Origin: Clostridia bacterium
Lineage (GTDB): Bacteria; Bacillota; Clostridia; Oscillospirales; CAG-272
Length of the DNA stretch: 8,520 nt
Assembly (NCBI GenBank): GCA_024404435.1
Contig: JAKSPW010000043.1
Span: 1-8,520 of the forward strand
Direction: 5' to 3'
A program made the translations under genes and the position numbers. The notes under the pieces are model-generated. The model was not told the origin of the DNA. It saw nothing but the letters and a program-made list of their open reading frames with translations, and searched no databases. Below are positions 1 to 6,359 of this stretch, in pieces (positions within the stretch are counted from its first letter, which is position 1; every line of letters begins with the position of its first letter).

Positions 1-2347
1 TCGGCGGAACGTCGAGCTTCTCGAACGAGCCGCTCATCGAGTCCTTGCCGCCGATAGAGCCGATGCCGAGCTCCATCTGCGCCTTGAATGCGCCGAGCAG
101 AGCCGCGAGCGGCTTGCCCCAGCGGCGGGCGTCCGTTCTCGGGCTTTCGAAATACTCCTGGAACGTGAGGTACACGTCCTTGAAGTCCGCACCCGTCGCG
201 ATCAGCTTGCAGACCGATTCGACAACTGCGAGGTACGCGCCGTGATACTGACTCTTTTCCGCGATGAAGGGGTTGTAGCCGAACGCCATGAACGAGCAGT
301 CGTCCGTGTGTCCCTTTTCGACGGAGATCTTCTGCACCATCGCCTGGATGGGAGTCTTCTGATTCTTGCCGCCGAACGGCATGAGGACCGTTCCCGCGCC
401 GATCGTCGAGTCGAATCTCTCGGAGAGACCGCGGCGGGAGCAGGTGTTGAGGTCGGAGGCGACGGAGACGAAGTTCTCCGTGAAGCCTCTGCCGATCTTC
501 TTTTCTTCATAAACGGGAGCGGCGGGAGCGATGCTGATATGCTTGTCCGCGCCGTTGGAGTTAAGAAACTCGCGGCTGACGTCAACGATCGTCTTGCCGT
601 TCCAGTGCATCACGAGGCGGTCGGTGTCCGTGACGGTTGCCACGGGAGTTGCCATGAGGTTCTCGCGGCTTGCGATCGCGATGAATGAGTCGACGTTCTC
701 CTTCTCGACGACGACTGCCATTCTTTCCTGCGACTCGCTGATTGCGAGCTCCGTGCCGTCGAGTCCTTCGTATTTCTTCGGAACTGCATTAAGGTCGATG
801 TCAAGTCCGTCGGCAAGTTCGCCGATGGCGACGGAAACACCGCCGGCACCGAAGTCGTTGCATCTCTTTATCATACGGCATGCGTCGTGATCGCGGAAGA
901 GCCTCTGCAGCTTTCTTTCCTCGGGCGCGTTGCCTTTCTGAACTTCCGCTCCGCAGGTCTCGACCGAGTGCGCGTTGTGGGCCTTCGACGAGCCGGTGGC
1001 ACCGCCGATGCCGTCGCGTCCGGTCGCACCGCCGAGAAGGATGACGACGTCACCCGCTTCGGGAACTTCGCGTCTGACGTTAGCTTCGGGAGTCGCTGCG
1101 ATGACGGCACCGATCTCCATGCGCTTTGCGGCGTAGCCGGGATGGTAGATCTCGTCGACGATGCCCGTCGCGAGTCCGATCTGGTTGCCGTATGAGGAGT
1201 ATCCGGCGGCAGCCGTTGTGACGATCTTTCTCTGCGGGAGCTTGCCGGGAATCGTGTCCGTTACCGGAACGGTCGGGTCGGCAGCACCCGTGACTCTCAT
1301 CGCGCCGTAGACGTACGATCTGCCGGAAAGCGGGTCGCGGATCGCGCCGCCGATGCAGGTCGCAGCACCGCCGAACGGCTCGATCTCCGTCGGGTGATTG
1401 TGTGTTTCGTTCTTGAAGAGGAGCAGCCACGGCTCACTCTTCCCGTCGACTTCAACGTCGATCTTCACCGTGCAGGCGTTGATCTCCTCCGACTCGTCGA
1501 GACGCGGGAGCTTGCCTTCTTTCTTGAGGTGACGAACGGCGATGGTCGCTATATCCATCAGGCAGATCGGTTTCGTTCTGCCGAGTTTCTTTCTCGTTTC
1601 GATATATTCGTTCCACGCGGACGCGAGAAGCTCGTCCTCGAACTTCACGTCGTCGATGACGGTGAGGAACGTGGTGTGACGGCAGTGATCGGACCAGTAG
1701 GTGTCGATCATGCGTATTTCCGTAATTGTCGGATCGCGCTTTTCGGAAATAAAATATTTCTGACAGAACGCGATGTCGTCCGCGTCCATGGCGAGACCGT
1801 AGTCGGAAACGAACTTTTCAAGTCCCGCGCGGTCGAGGGAATTGAAGCCGTCGAGTGTCTTTACTTCCGTCGGCACGTCGAAGTCGGCGACGATCGTATC
1901 GGGCTTTTCAAGAGCAGCCTCTCTCGCCTCGACGGGGTTGATGACGTACTTCTTGATCTCGTTTATCTCGTCGTCCGAGAGGTCTCCGTACAGAGCGTAG
2001 ACCTTTGCCGTGCGGATCGCGGGACGTTCTCCCTTGGAGATTATCTGGATGCACTGTGCGGCGGAGTCTGCTCTCTGGTCGTACTGACCGGGGAGGTACT
2101 CGACTGCGAAAACGCGGGCACCTTCCGTGTCGATCTCCTCGGAGACCATATCGAGCTGAGGCTCGGAGAAAACCGTCGTCTTTGCGTAGTCGAAAAGCTC
2201 TCTCGTAATGTTTTCCGCGTCGTATCTGTTGATGACGCGCACGTCGGTCAGCGCACCGATGCCGAGAAGCTCCGACGCGTCTTTTTTAAGAGCGGCTGCC
2301 TCGTGGGCAAGCTCTTTTTTCTTTTCGGAATATACTCTATAAACCAT
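1..2347 (-). CDS. purL: Phosphoribosylformylglycinamidine synthase, large single-chain type (3' end outside window)
   Basis: Converts FGAR, ATP and glutamine to FGAM, the fourth step of IMP synthesis, in the cytosol. The frame stays open from the ATG at 2347 to the window edge, 782 codons without a stop. Visible motifs: SDHCRHTTF (residues 219-227), the catalytic ETHNHP (314-319), GGATGRDGIGGATG (439-452), CNDFGAGGV (496-504), SESQERM (537-543), and GGKDSMSG (766-773) in the second synthetase half. The N-terminus MVYRVYSEKK fits the one-chain clade of Clostridia-like bacteria, where a PurS-like N-terminal domain and a C-terminal glutaminase are fused and total length is usually a little over 1200 residues. 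About 450 residues, including the glutaminase, should therefore lie beyond base 1; this is inferred. The start codon shares one base with the purD stop (TAATG), with AAAGG upstream inside purD. No frameshift was seen at the points where the frame was checked by hand. Confidence 0.96.
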   Translation of the reverse strand, partial: MVYRVYSEKKKELAHEAAALKKDASELLGIGALTDVRVINRYDAENITRELFDYAKTTVFSEPQLDMVSEEIDTEGARVFAVEYLPGQYDQRADSAAQCIQIISKGERPAIRTAKVYALYGDLSDDEINEIKKYVINPVEAREAALEKPDTIVADFDVPTEVKTLDGFNSLDRAGLEKFVSDYGLAMDADDIAFCQKYFISEKRDPTITEIRMIDTYWSDHCRHTTFLTVIDDVKFEDELLASAWNEYIETRKKLGRTKPICLMDIATIAVRHLKKEGKLPRLDESEEINACTVKIDVEVDGKSEPWLLLFKNETHNHPTEIEPFGGAATCIGGAIRDPLSGRSYVYGAMRVTGAADPTVPVTDTIPGKLPQRKIVTTAAAGYSSYGNQIGLATGIVDEIYHPGYAAKRMEIGAVIAATPEANVRREVPEAGDVVILLGGATGRDGIGGATGSSKAHNAHSVETCGAEVQKGNAPEERKLQRLFRDHDACRMIKRCNDFGAGGVSVAIGELADGLDIDLNAVPKKYEGLDGTELAISESQERMAVVVEKENVDSFIAIASRENLMATPVATVTDTDRLVMHWNGKTIVDVSREFLNSNGADKHISIAPAAPVYEEKKIGRGFTENFVSVASDLNTCSRRGLSERFDSTIGAGTVLMPFGGKNQKTPIQAMVQKISVEKGHTDDCSFMAFGYNPFIAEKSQYHGAYLAVVESVCKLIATGADFKDVYLTFQEYFESPRTDARRWGKPLAALLGAFKAQMELGIGSIGGKDSMSGSFEKLDVPP

Positions 2348-3612
2348 TATTTTCCCGCCTTTAATGCTGCCTCACCTATGTCGCGGCGGCAGTAAGCGCC
2401 GTCAAAGGTGATCTTGTCTGTCATTTCATATGCCTTGTCTATCGCGTCCTTAAGTGTGTCGGCGACTGCCGTCGTGCCGAGCACTCTTCCGCCGCTCGTG
2501 ACGAGTTTACCGTCCTTTACTGCGGCACCCGCGACGTAAACGCTGCCCGAAACGTCGTCGGGGATCGTGATCTCAAAGCCCTTCGCGTACTTCACGGGGT
2601 AACCGTTCGAGGCGAGTATCACGCAGCAGGCGTGAGCGTCGCGGAACTTCACTTCCGTTTCGGCAAGCGTGCCGTCGGTGGTCGCTCTCATGACCGTATA
2701 AAGGTCGCTTTCGAGAAGCGGGAGCACCACCTGCGTTTCGGGGTCTCCGAAGCGGCAGTTGTACTCGATGACCTTCGGCCCGTCGGGAGTGATCATGAGT
2801 CCGAAGTAGAGGCATCCCTTGAAGGTGCGCCCTTCGGCGTTCATGGCCGCGATCGTCGGGAGGAAGATCTCATTCATACATCTTTCCGCGATCTCGGGCG
2901 TGTAATACGGGTTCGGAGCAACGGTGCCCATGCCGCCCGTGTTGAGTCCGACGTTTCCGTCACCGATCCTCTTGTGATCCACTGAAAAGACCATCGGAAC
3001 GACCGTCGTGCCGTCGGTGAAGGAAAGGACGGAGACCTCGGGGCCCGTGAGGAACTCCTCGATGACGATCTGATCTCCGCTCTTGCCGAACGCCTTGTCC
3101 TTCATGATGGAGTTGACGGCGTCGACTGCGGCATCTCTCGTTTCGGCGATGATGACGCCTTTTCCGAGCGCCAGCCCGTCGGCCTTGATGACCGTCGGGA
3201 CGGGTGCCGCCTTTACGTATTCGAGTGCGGCATCCGCGTCCGTGAACACCTCGTAACGGGCGGTCGGGATGCCGTATTTTTTCATGAGATTTTTGGAGAA
3301 GACCTTGCTTCCCTCGATGATGGCGGCATTTGCCTTCGGGCCGAAGCAGGGAATACCGACAGCCTCGAGTGCGTCGACAGCGCCGAGAACGAGCGGGTCG
3401 TCCGGCGCGACGACTGCGTAGTCTATCGCGTTTTCAGACGCGAACTTTACGATGCCGTCGATGTCCGTCGCCGAACCGGGAACGCAGACCGCGTCACGGG
3501 CGATGCCTCCGTTTCCGGGAAGAGCATATATTTCGGTAACTTCACGGCTTTCCTTAAGCTTTTTGATTATGGCGTGCTCTCGCCCGCCTCCGCCGACAAC
3601 AAGAATTTTCAT
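2347..3612 (-). CDS. purD: Phosphoribosylamine-glycine ligase (GAR synthetase)
   Basis: Joins phosphoribosylamine to glycine using ATP, giving GAR in the second step of the pathway. The 421-residue product has the usual length and all hallmarks of the ATP-grasp family: GGGGREHA (7-14) and PGNGGIA (32-38) in the N-terminal domain, GPKANAAIIEGSK (91-103), VIKADGLALGKGV (141-153) in the ATP-binding region, NTGGMGTVAP (224-233), EYNCRFGDPETQ (283-294), and SGGRVLG (373-379) in the C-terminal domain. The ATG at 3612 is chosen because the glycine-rich motif begins within a few residues and AAAGG (minus strand, 3624-3620) lies 7 bases upstream. It follows the 220-base palindrome-rich spacer, the only real gap in the operon, and its stop codon overlaps the purL start by one base. 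It may thus form a coupled purD-purL unit, either read through from the upstream genes or given its own transcript. No abnormality was seen in the protein. Confidence 0.97.
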   Translation of the reverse strand: MKILVVGGGGREHAIIKKLKESREVTEIYALPGNGGIARDAVCVPGSATDIDGIVKFASENAIDYAVVAPDDPLVLGAVDALEAVGIPCFGPKANAAIIEGSKVFSKNLMKKYGIPTARYEVFTDADAALEYVKAAPVPTVIKADGLALGKGVIIAETRDAAVDAVNSIMKDKAFGKSGDQIVIEEFLTGPEVSVLSFTDGTTVVPMVFSVDHKRIGDGNVGLNTGGMGTVAPNPYYTPEIAERCMNEIFLPTIAAMNAEGRTFKGCLYFGLMITPDGPKVIEYNCRFGDPETQVVLPLLESDLYTVMRATTDGTLAETEVKFRDAHACCVILASNGYPVKYAKGFEITIPDDVSGSVYVAGAAVKDGKLVTSGGRVLGTTAVADTLKDAIDKAYEMTDKITFDGAYCRRDIGEAALKAGK

Positions 3613-3682
3613 TGCCTTGCCTTTCTCCGATAAATGTTTTCCGGTCGTGTAATAATTGCCGATGATTTTTTAATAAAATTCG

Positions 3683-3711
3683 TTTTCAGGGCAGCTTTGC
3701 CGCCCTGAAAA
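3683..3711. repeat. Inverted repeat, 10-bp stem with 9-base loop
   Basis: TTTTCAGGGC (3683-3692) is the exact reverse complement of GCCCTGAAAA (3702-3711). The loop can add a further GC/GC pair after an A-C mismatch. On the minus strand it is followed by CGAATTTTATT, a broken T-rich tract, so weak termination or attenuation before purD is possible. A purely structural repeat is equally possible. Confidence 0.85.
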
Positions 3712-3722
3712 CTCCTTCAAAA

Positions 3723-3740
3723 GCGAGCTCTGCGAGCTCT
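3723..3740. repeat. Two tandem copies of a 9-bp repeat (GCGAGCTCT)
   Basis: GCGAGCTCT occurs at 3723-3731 and again, identical, at 3732-3740. Each copy contains the palindrome GAGCTC, so the pair can also form a 6-bp stem with a 3-base loop (3725-3730 against 3734-3739). The sequence runs straight into the outer arm of the next compound hairpin. It could be a slippage duplication within the palindrome cluster. Confidence 0.8.
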
Positions 3741-3795
3741 CGCGCCGAGGGGAGCCCCAAAAACTTCATTTTTGTGGGCGGCGATAAAGCGCGAG
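3739..3795. repeat. Compound inverted repeat with outer and inner stems
   Basis: The outer arms are CTCGCGC (3739-3745) and GCGCGAG (3789-3795), an exact 7-bp pairing. Inside them, GCCCCAAAAA (3754-3763) pairs with TTTTTGTGGGC (3769-3779) through 10 base pairs and one bulged T at 3775, around a CTTCA loop. The parts between outer and inner stems (3746-3753 and 3780-3788) form an internal loop. Such nested architecture is typical of folded RNA or of bacterial palindromic repeat elements. Whether it occurs elsewhere in the genome cannot be seen here. Confidence 0.75.
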
Positions 3796-3800
3796 GAGAC

Positions 3801-3825
3801 ACCGGTAAAACTTTGTTTTACCGGT
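3801..3825. repeat. Perfect inverted repeat, 10-bp stem with 5-base loop
   Basis: ACCGGTAAAA (3801-3810) and TTTTACCGGT (3816-3825) are exact reverse complements around the loop CTTTG. It lies 7 bases downstream of the formyltransferase stop codon, the usual place for a terminator or a 3'-end stabilising hairpin. The bases after it on the minus strand are GTCTCC, not a T-run, so simple intrinsic termination is not supported. Confidence 0.88.
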
Positions 3826-3832
3826 GAGATAA

Positions 3833-5017
3833 TCAATGGTGGAACAGTCTCATTCCCGTGAACGCCATCGTCATGCCGTATTTGTCGCAGCATTCGATGA
3901 CGAGATCGTCTCTGATCGATCCGCCGGGCTCTGCGATGTATCTGACGCCGCTCTTCTTCGCTCTTTCGATGTTGTCACCGAACGGGAAGAACGCGTCGGA
4001 GCCGAGAGATACGCCGTCGATCGTGTCAAGGTATGCACGGATCTCTTCGTCCGTCAGCGGCTCGGGACGGGACGTGAAATACTTCTGCCAGTTGCCGTCA
4101 GCGCAGACGTCTTCTTCGTTTCTGTTGATGTAGCCGTCGATTACGTTGTCTCTGTCGGGTCTGCCGAGGTCGTCTCTGAAGGGAAGAGCGAGCACCTTGT
4201 CATGCTGACGGAGGAACCACGTGTCTGCCTTGGAGCCTGCGAGACGCGTGCAGTGGATTCTCGACTGCTGACCTGCGCCGACGCCGATGGCCTGACCGTC
4301 TACTGCGTAGCATACGGAGTTGGACTGCGTGTACTTGAGCGTGATGAGGGCGACGATGAGGTCGCGTACCGCCGATTCGGGAAGGTCCTTGTTTGCGGTC
4401 ACGAGATTCGTGAGGAGTTCTTCACCGATCTTGAAGTTATTTCTGCCCTGCTCGAAGGTGATGCCGAACACCTGCTTGCGTGTGGTCGTCTCGGGAACGG
4501 AGTTCTCGTCGATCTTTACGATGTTGTAGTTGCCTTTTCTCTTCGTTTTCAGGATCTCGAGTGCTTCGGGTTCGTATCCGGGGGCGATGATGCCGTCGGA
4601 GACCTCGCGCTTGAGCATCTTCGCGGTGGTCACGTCGCAGACGTCCGAAAGAGCGACCCAGTCGCCGAAGGAGCACATTCTGTCGGTACCGCGGGCACGC
4701 GCGTAAGCGCAGGCGAGGGGAGAGTCGTCAAGACCTTCGATGTCGTCGACGAAGCACGCCTTCTTGAGCTTGTCGGAAAGCTTGATGCCGACAGCCGCGG
4801 ACGTGGGAGAAACGTGCTTGAAGGAGGTGACTGCGGGGAGACCGAGCGCTGCCTTCAGCTCACGGACGAGCTGCCACGAGTTGAACGCGTCGAGGAAGTT
4901 GATATATCCCGGTCTGCCGGAGAGGATCTCGATCGGGAGCTCGCTGCCGTCTGCCATGAAGATCTTAGAGGGCTTCTGATTGGGGTTGCAGCCGTATTTA
5001 AGTTCAAATTCTTTCAT
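3833..5017 (-). CDS. purH: AICAR formyltransferase, stand-alone (lacks the cyclohydrolase domain of PurH)
   Basis: Transfers a formyl group from 10-formyl-tetrahydrofolate to AICAR, giving FAICAR, the ninth step of IMP synthesis. The product is 394 residues and corresponds only to the C-terminal domain of bifunctional PurH. It starts almost at once with KYGCNPNQ (7-14), where the transformylase domain begins. Further motifs are SFKHVSPTSAAVG (65-77), carrying the catalytic Lys67-His68 pair equivalent to that of human ATIC; KYTQSNSV (228-235); GVGAGQQSRIHC (245-256); LGSDAFFPF (338-346); GGSIRDD (365-371); and the MRLFHH terminus. The ATG at 5017 is chosen over an in-frame TTG at 5029 because GAGGA (minus strand, 5027-5023) lies 5 bases before it. 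That Shine-Dalgarno overlaps the stop of the preceding IMP cyclohydrolase gene, which supplies the missing activity. The symbol purH is used for want of a settled name for the split form. Confidence 0.94.
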   Translation of the reverse strand: MKEFELKYGCNPNQKPSKIFMADGSELPIEILSGRPGYINFLDAFNSWQLVRELKAALGLPAVTSFKHVSPTSAAVGIKLSDKLKKACFVDDIEGLDDSPLACAYARARGTDRMCSFGDWVALSDVCDVTTAKMLKREVSDGIIAPGYEPEALEILKTKRKGNYNIVKIDENSVPETTTRKQVFGITFEQGRNNFKIGEELLTNLVTANKDLPESAVRDLIVALITLKYTQSNSVCYAVDGQAIGVGAGQQSRIHCTRLAGSKADTWFLRQHDKVLALPFRDDLGRPDRDNVIDGYINRNEEDVCADGNWQKYFTSRPEPLTDEEIRAYLDTIDGVSLGSDAFFPFGDNIERAKKSGVRYIAEPGGSIRDDLVIECCDKYGMTMAFTGMRLFHH

Positions 5018-5021
5018 TTTT

Positions 5022-5027
5022 TTCCTC
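5022..5027 (-). promoter_or_regulatory. Ribosome binding site of the formyltransferase, embedded in the upstream stop codon
   Basis: The minus strand reads TTGAGGAAAAAAATG. GAGGA overlaps the TGA stop of the cyclohydrolase gene (5028-5026) and stands 5 bases before the ATG at 5017. It decides the start against an upstream TTG and implies that ribosomes ending the first gene stop directly on the initiation site of the second. Confidence 0.8.
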
Positions 5028-5745
5028 AATTATTCTTATTGATGAGTCGGTTCGTTTCCTCGCCGGTCTCAAGGTTCGTGTAGCGAACGTAAAGGGAGAT
5101 CTTGTTGTCCGCGTCGAGAGCATCCCAGAGGGAATTCGTGAAGCAGTCGATGCAGTTCGGGATGACTACTCTTTCGGGCTCACCCCGGAACGTCGGGATC
5201 GGAGTGCCGTCGCAGACGTAGGTGTGGATGAAATGTCCGACACCGGCGACGGAGGGGTAGGAGAACGCGAAACGGCTGCATGCCGAGCCTTCGGCGTCGG
5301 CACTCTTGAGGATGCTCATTTCATACGAGAAATCGCCGTTTTCAAAAGTGAGCATGCCGCTGATGCGGGGCGTGAAGTTCGGAGCATCGGGCTCGAACTC
5401 TCTCTTCTTCAGCGCGTGGTGGAAGCACTTGCCGTTTTCGAGAGCCTCGTAGATCGTATCGGTCTGATCGCCGTTGGTGACGATGAGCTTGTTTTCATAT
5501 TTGCGGAGAGCCGCATAGATGATGAGGCTCGGGTCCTCGACCTTGGAAGCATCGAACGGCTCCGTGTAGAGAGCTCCGTCTCTTTCGGTAAAGACTCTGT
5601 TGCGGCTGTTTGCGCTTCTGCCCATGATGAAGTAAGCGGAAACCGCGTTCTTTCCGTCCTCGCTCTTGCCGATGACGATGCCGCGTCCGACGTAGGAGTT
5701 GCCTTTGATGAGGCTTGCTATATCGTGTGTTTCGTAAACGTTCAT
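5026..5745 (-). CDS. purO: IMP cyclohydrolase, PurO-like family
   Basis: Predicted to close FAICAR to IMP, the last step of the pathway. The 239-residue protein does not resemble the MGS-like cyclohydrolase domain of PurH but matches the IMP_cyclohyd family that includes archaeal PurO. Recognisable stretches are YVGRGI (18-23), AYFIMGRSANSRNR (37-50), TNGDQTDTIY (90-99), EPDAPNFTPRISG (118-130) and GVGHFIHTY (168-176). No signal peptide or membrane segment is visible. The ATG at 5745 overlaps the purN stop in an ATGA arrangement, with AAAGGA (minus strand, 5760-5755) 9 bases upstream. The next gene is a formyltransferase without its own cyclohydrolase domain, so the context strongly supports the function. 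Family membership is by motif recognition; the activity is inferred from family and neighbours. Confidence 0.9.
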   Translation of the reverse strand: MNVYETHDIASLIKGNSYVGRGIVIGKSEDGKNAVSAYFIMGRSANSRNRVFTERDGALYTEPFDASKVEDPSLIIYAALRKYENKLIVTNGDQTDTIYEALENGKCFHHALKKREFEPDAPNFTPRISGMLTFENGDFSYEMSILKSADAEGSACSRFAFSYPSVAGVGHFIHTYVCDGTPIPTFRGEPERVVIPNCIDCFTNSLWDALDADNKISLYVRYTNLETGEETNRLINKNN

Positions 5746-6359
5746 TTTATTCTTTCCTTTGAATATTCTTTACAGACTTTTTCGAGTGCGGCGGGGAGGA
5801 TCTTCCACTCTGCGAGGCGCATCACGCGAAGCTGGAGCGACTCGGGAGTGTCGAAGCTCTTGATGGCGACGGACTTCTGCATGATGATCTCGCCGCCGTC
5901 GGGGATCTCGTTGACGAAGTGCACCGTCGCGCCCGTGACCTTCACGCCGTAGGCGAGAGCCGCTTCGTGCACGCGCAGGCCGTAGAAGCCTTCGCCGCAG
6001 AACGACGGGATGAGCGACGGATGGATATTGATTATCCTTCTCGGATATTTCGAGGTAAAGCGCTCGCTGAGGATCGCCATGAAGCCCGCGAGGACGATGA
6101 TGTCGATCGAGTATTCGTCAAGCAGAGCGATTATCGCGTCCTCGAAGGCCTCGGTGCTGCCAAGCTCCTTCTTTGAGACGACGGCAGTGTCGATCTTCGC
6201 GTCTGCCGCACGCTCAAGTGCGTACGCACCGGCTTTGTTGGAGATGACGAGCTTTATTTTGCCGTGCTTTATCACGCCTTTTCTTTCGGCGTCGATCAGT
6301 GCCTGGAGATTGGTGCCGCCTCCCGATACGAGGACGGCGACGTTGACGGTTTTTTTCAT
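5742..6359 (-). CDS. purN: Phosphoribosylglycinamide formyltransferase, folate-dependent
   Basis: Transfers a formyl group from 10-formyl-tetrahydrofolate to GAR, giving FGAR in step three. The 205-residue length is normal. The nucleotide-binding start [11 protein letters not shown] (9-19) and the catalytic trio are all present: Asn111 and His113 in [10 protein letters not shown] (111-120), and Asp154 in [11 protein letters not shown] (151-161), matching Asn106, His108 and Asp144 of the E. coli enzyme. The stretch [17 protein letters not shown] has the extra residues after SF seen in some clades, rather than the shorter E. coli form. The ATG at 6359 overlaps the purM stop as ATGA, with AAGGTG (minus strand, 6373-6368) 8 bases upstream. 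Its own stop overlaps the next start in the same way. The ATP/formate-dependent alternative PurT is excluded because no ATP-grasp motifs are present. Confidence 0.97.
   Translation of the reverse strand: MKKTVNVAVLVSGGGTNLQALIDAERKGVIKHGKIKLVISNKAGAYALERAADAKIDTAVVSKKELGSTEAFEDAIIALLDEYSIDIIVLAGFMAILSERFTSKYPRRIINIHPSLIPSFCGEGFYGLRVHEAALAYGVKVTGATVHFVNEIPDGGEIIMQKSVAIKSFDTPESLQLRVMRLAEWKILPAALEKVCKEYSKERIK

Larger units (their letters stand above)
3613..3832. other. 220-base intergenic spacer with a palindrome cluster
   Basis: This is the only sizeable non-coding stretch of the window, between the formyltransferase stop and the purD start. From high to low coordinates it holds a perfect 10-bp hairpin at 3825-3801, a compound hairpin at 3795-3739, a tandem 9-bp repeat at 3740-3723 and another 10-bp hairpin at 3711-3683. 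These are followed by an AT-rich leader (3682-3630) and the purD ribosome binding site. No hairpin is followed on the minus strand by a clean T-run, so none is a textbook intrinsic terminator. The hairpin at 3711-3683 comes closest, with an AT-rich tract after it. No convincing promoter was seen in the AT-rich leader. The cluster could be an interspersed palindromic (REP-like) element, an mRNA-stabilising or attenuating structure, or both. Confidence 0.85.

Noticed and set aside
1394..2395. Open frame of 333 codons on the plus strand opposite purL
   Set aside because: It lies opposite an uninterrupted purL frame carrying family motifs and has no recognisable domain.
3630..3682. Promoter for purD in the AT-rich leader
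   Set aside because: TATTAC- and TATTAA-like hexamers are present, but no acceptable TTGACA-like box lies about 17 bases upstream. An AT-rich leader alone is not enough.
3801..3825. Intrinsic terminator after the formyltransferase
   Set aside because: The stem is perfect, but no T-run follows on the minus strand, so it is listed only as an inverted repeat.
3613..3832. Purine riboswitch or CRISPR array in the spacer
   Set aside because: There is no three-way junction with the conserved purine-aptamer loop sequences. The only direct repeat is 9 bp with no spacers, so neither is supported.
5018..5029. TTG start for the formyltransferase at 5029
   Set aside because: The GAGGA ribosome binding site lies within the extra codons and serves the ATG at 5017.
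3836..5083. Open frame of 415 codons on the plus strand, antisense to the formyltransferase and its neighbour
   Set aside because: The translation shows no known motif and has a skewed composition rich in Val, Asp, Glu and Arg, as expected opposite a GC-rich gene. The minus-strand gene there is certain.
5224..5952. Open frame of 242 codons on the plus strand opposite the cyclohydrolase and purN
   Set aside because: It spans two well-supported minus-strand genes and shows no motif; it is an antisense shadow.
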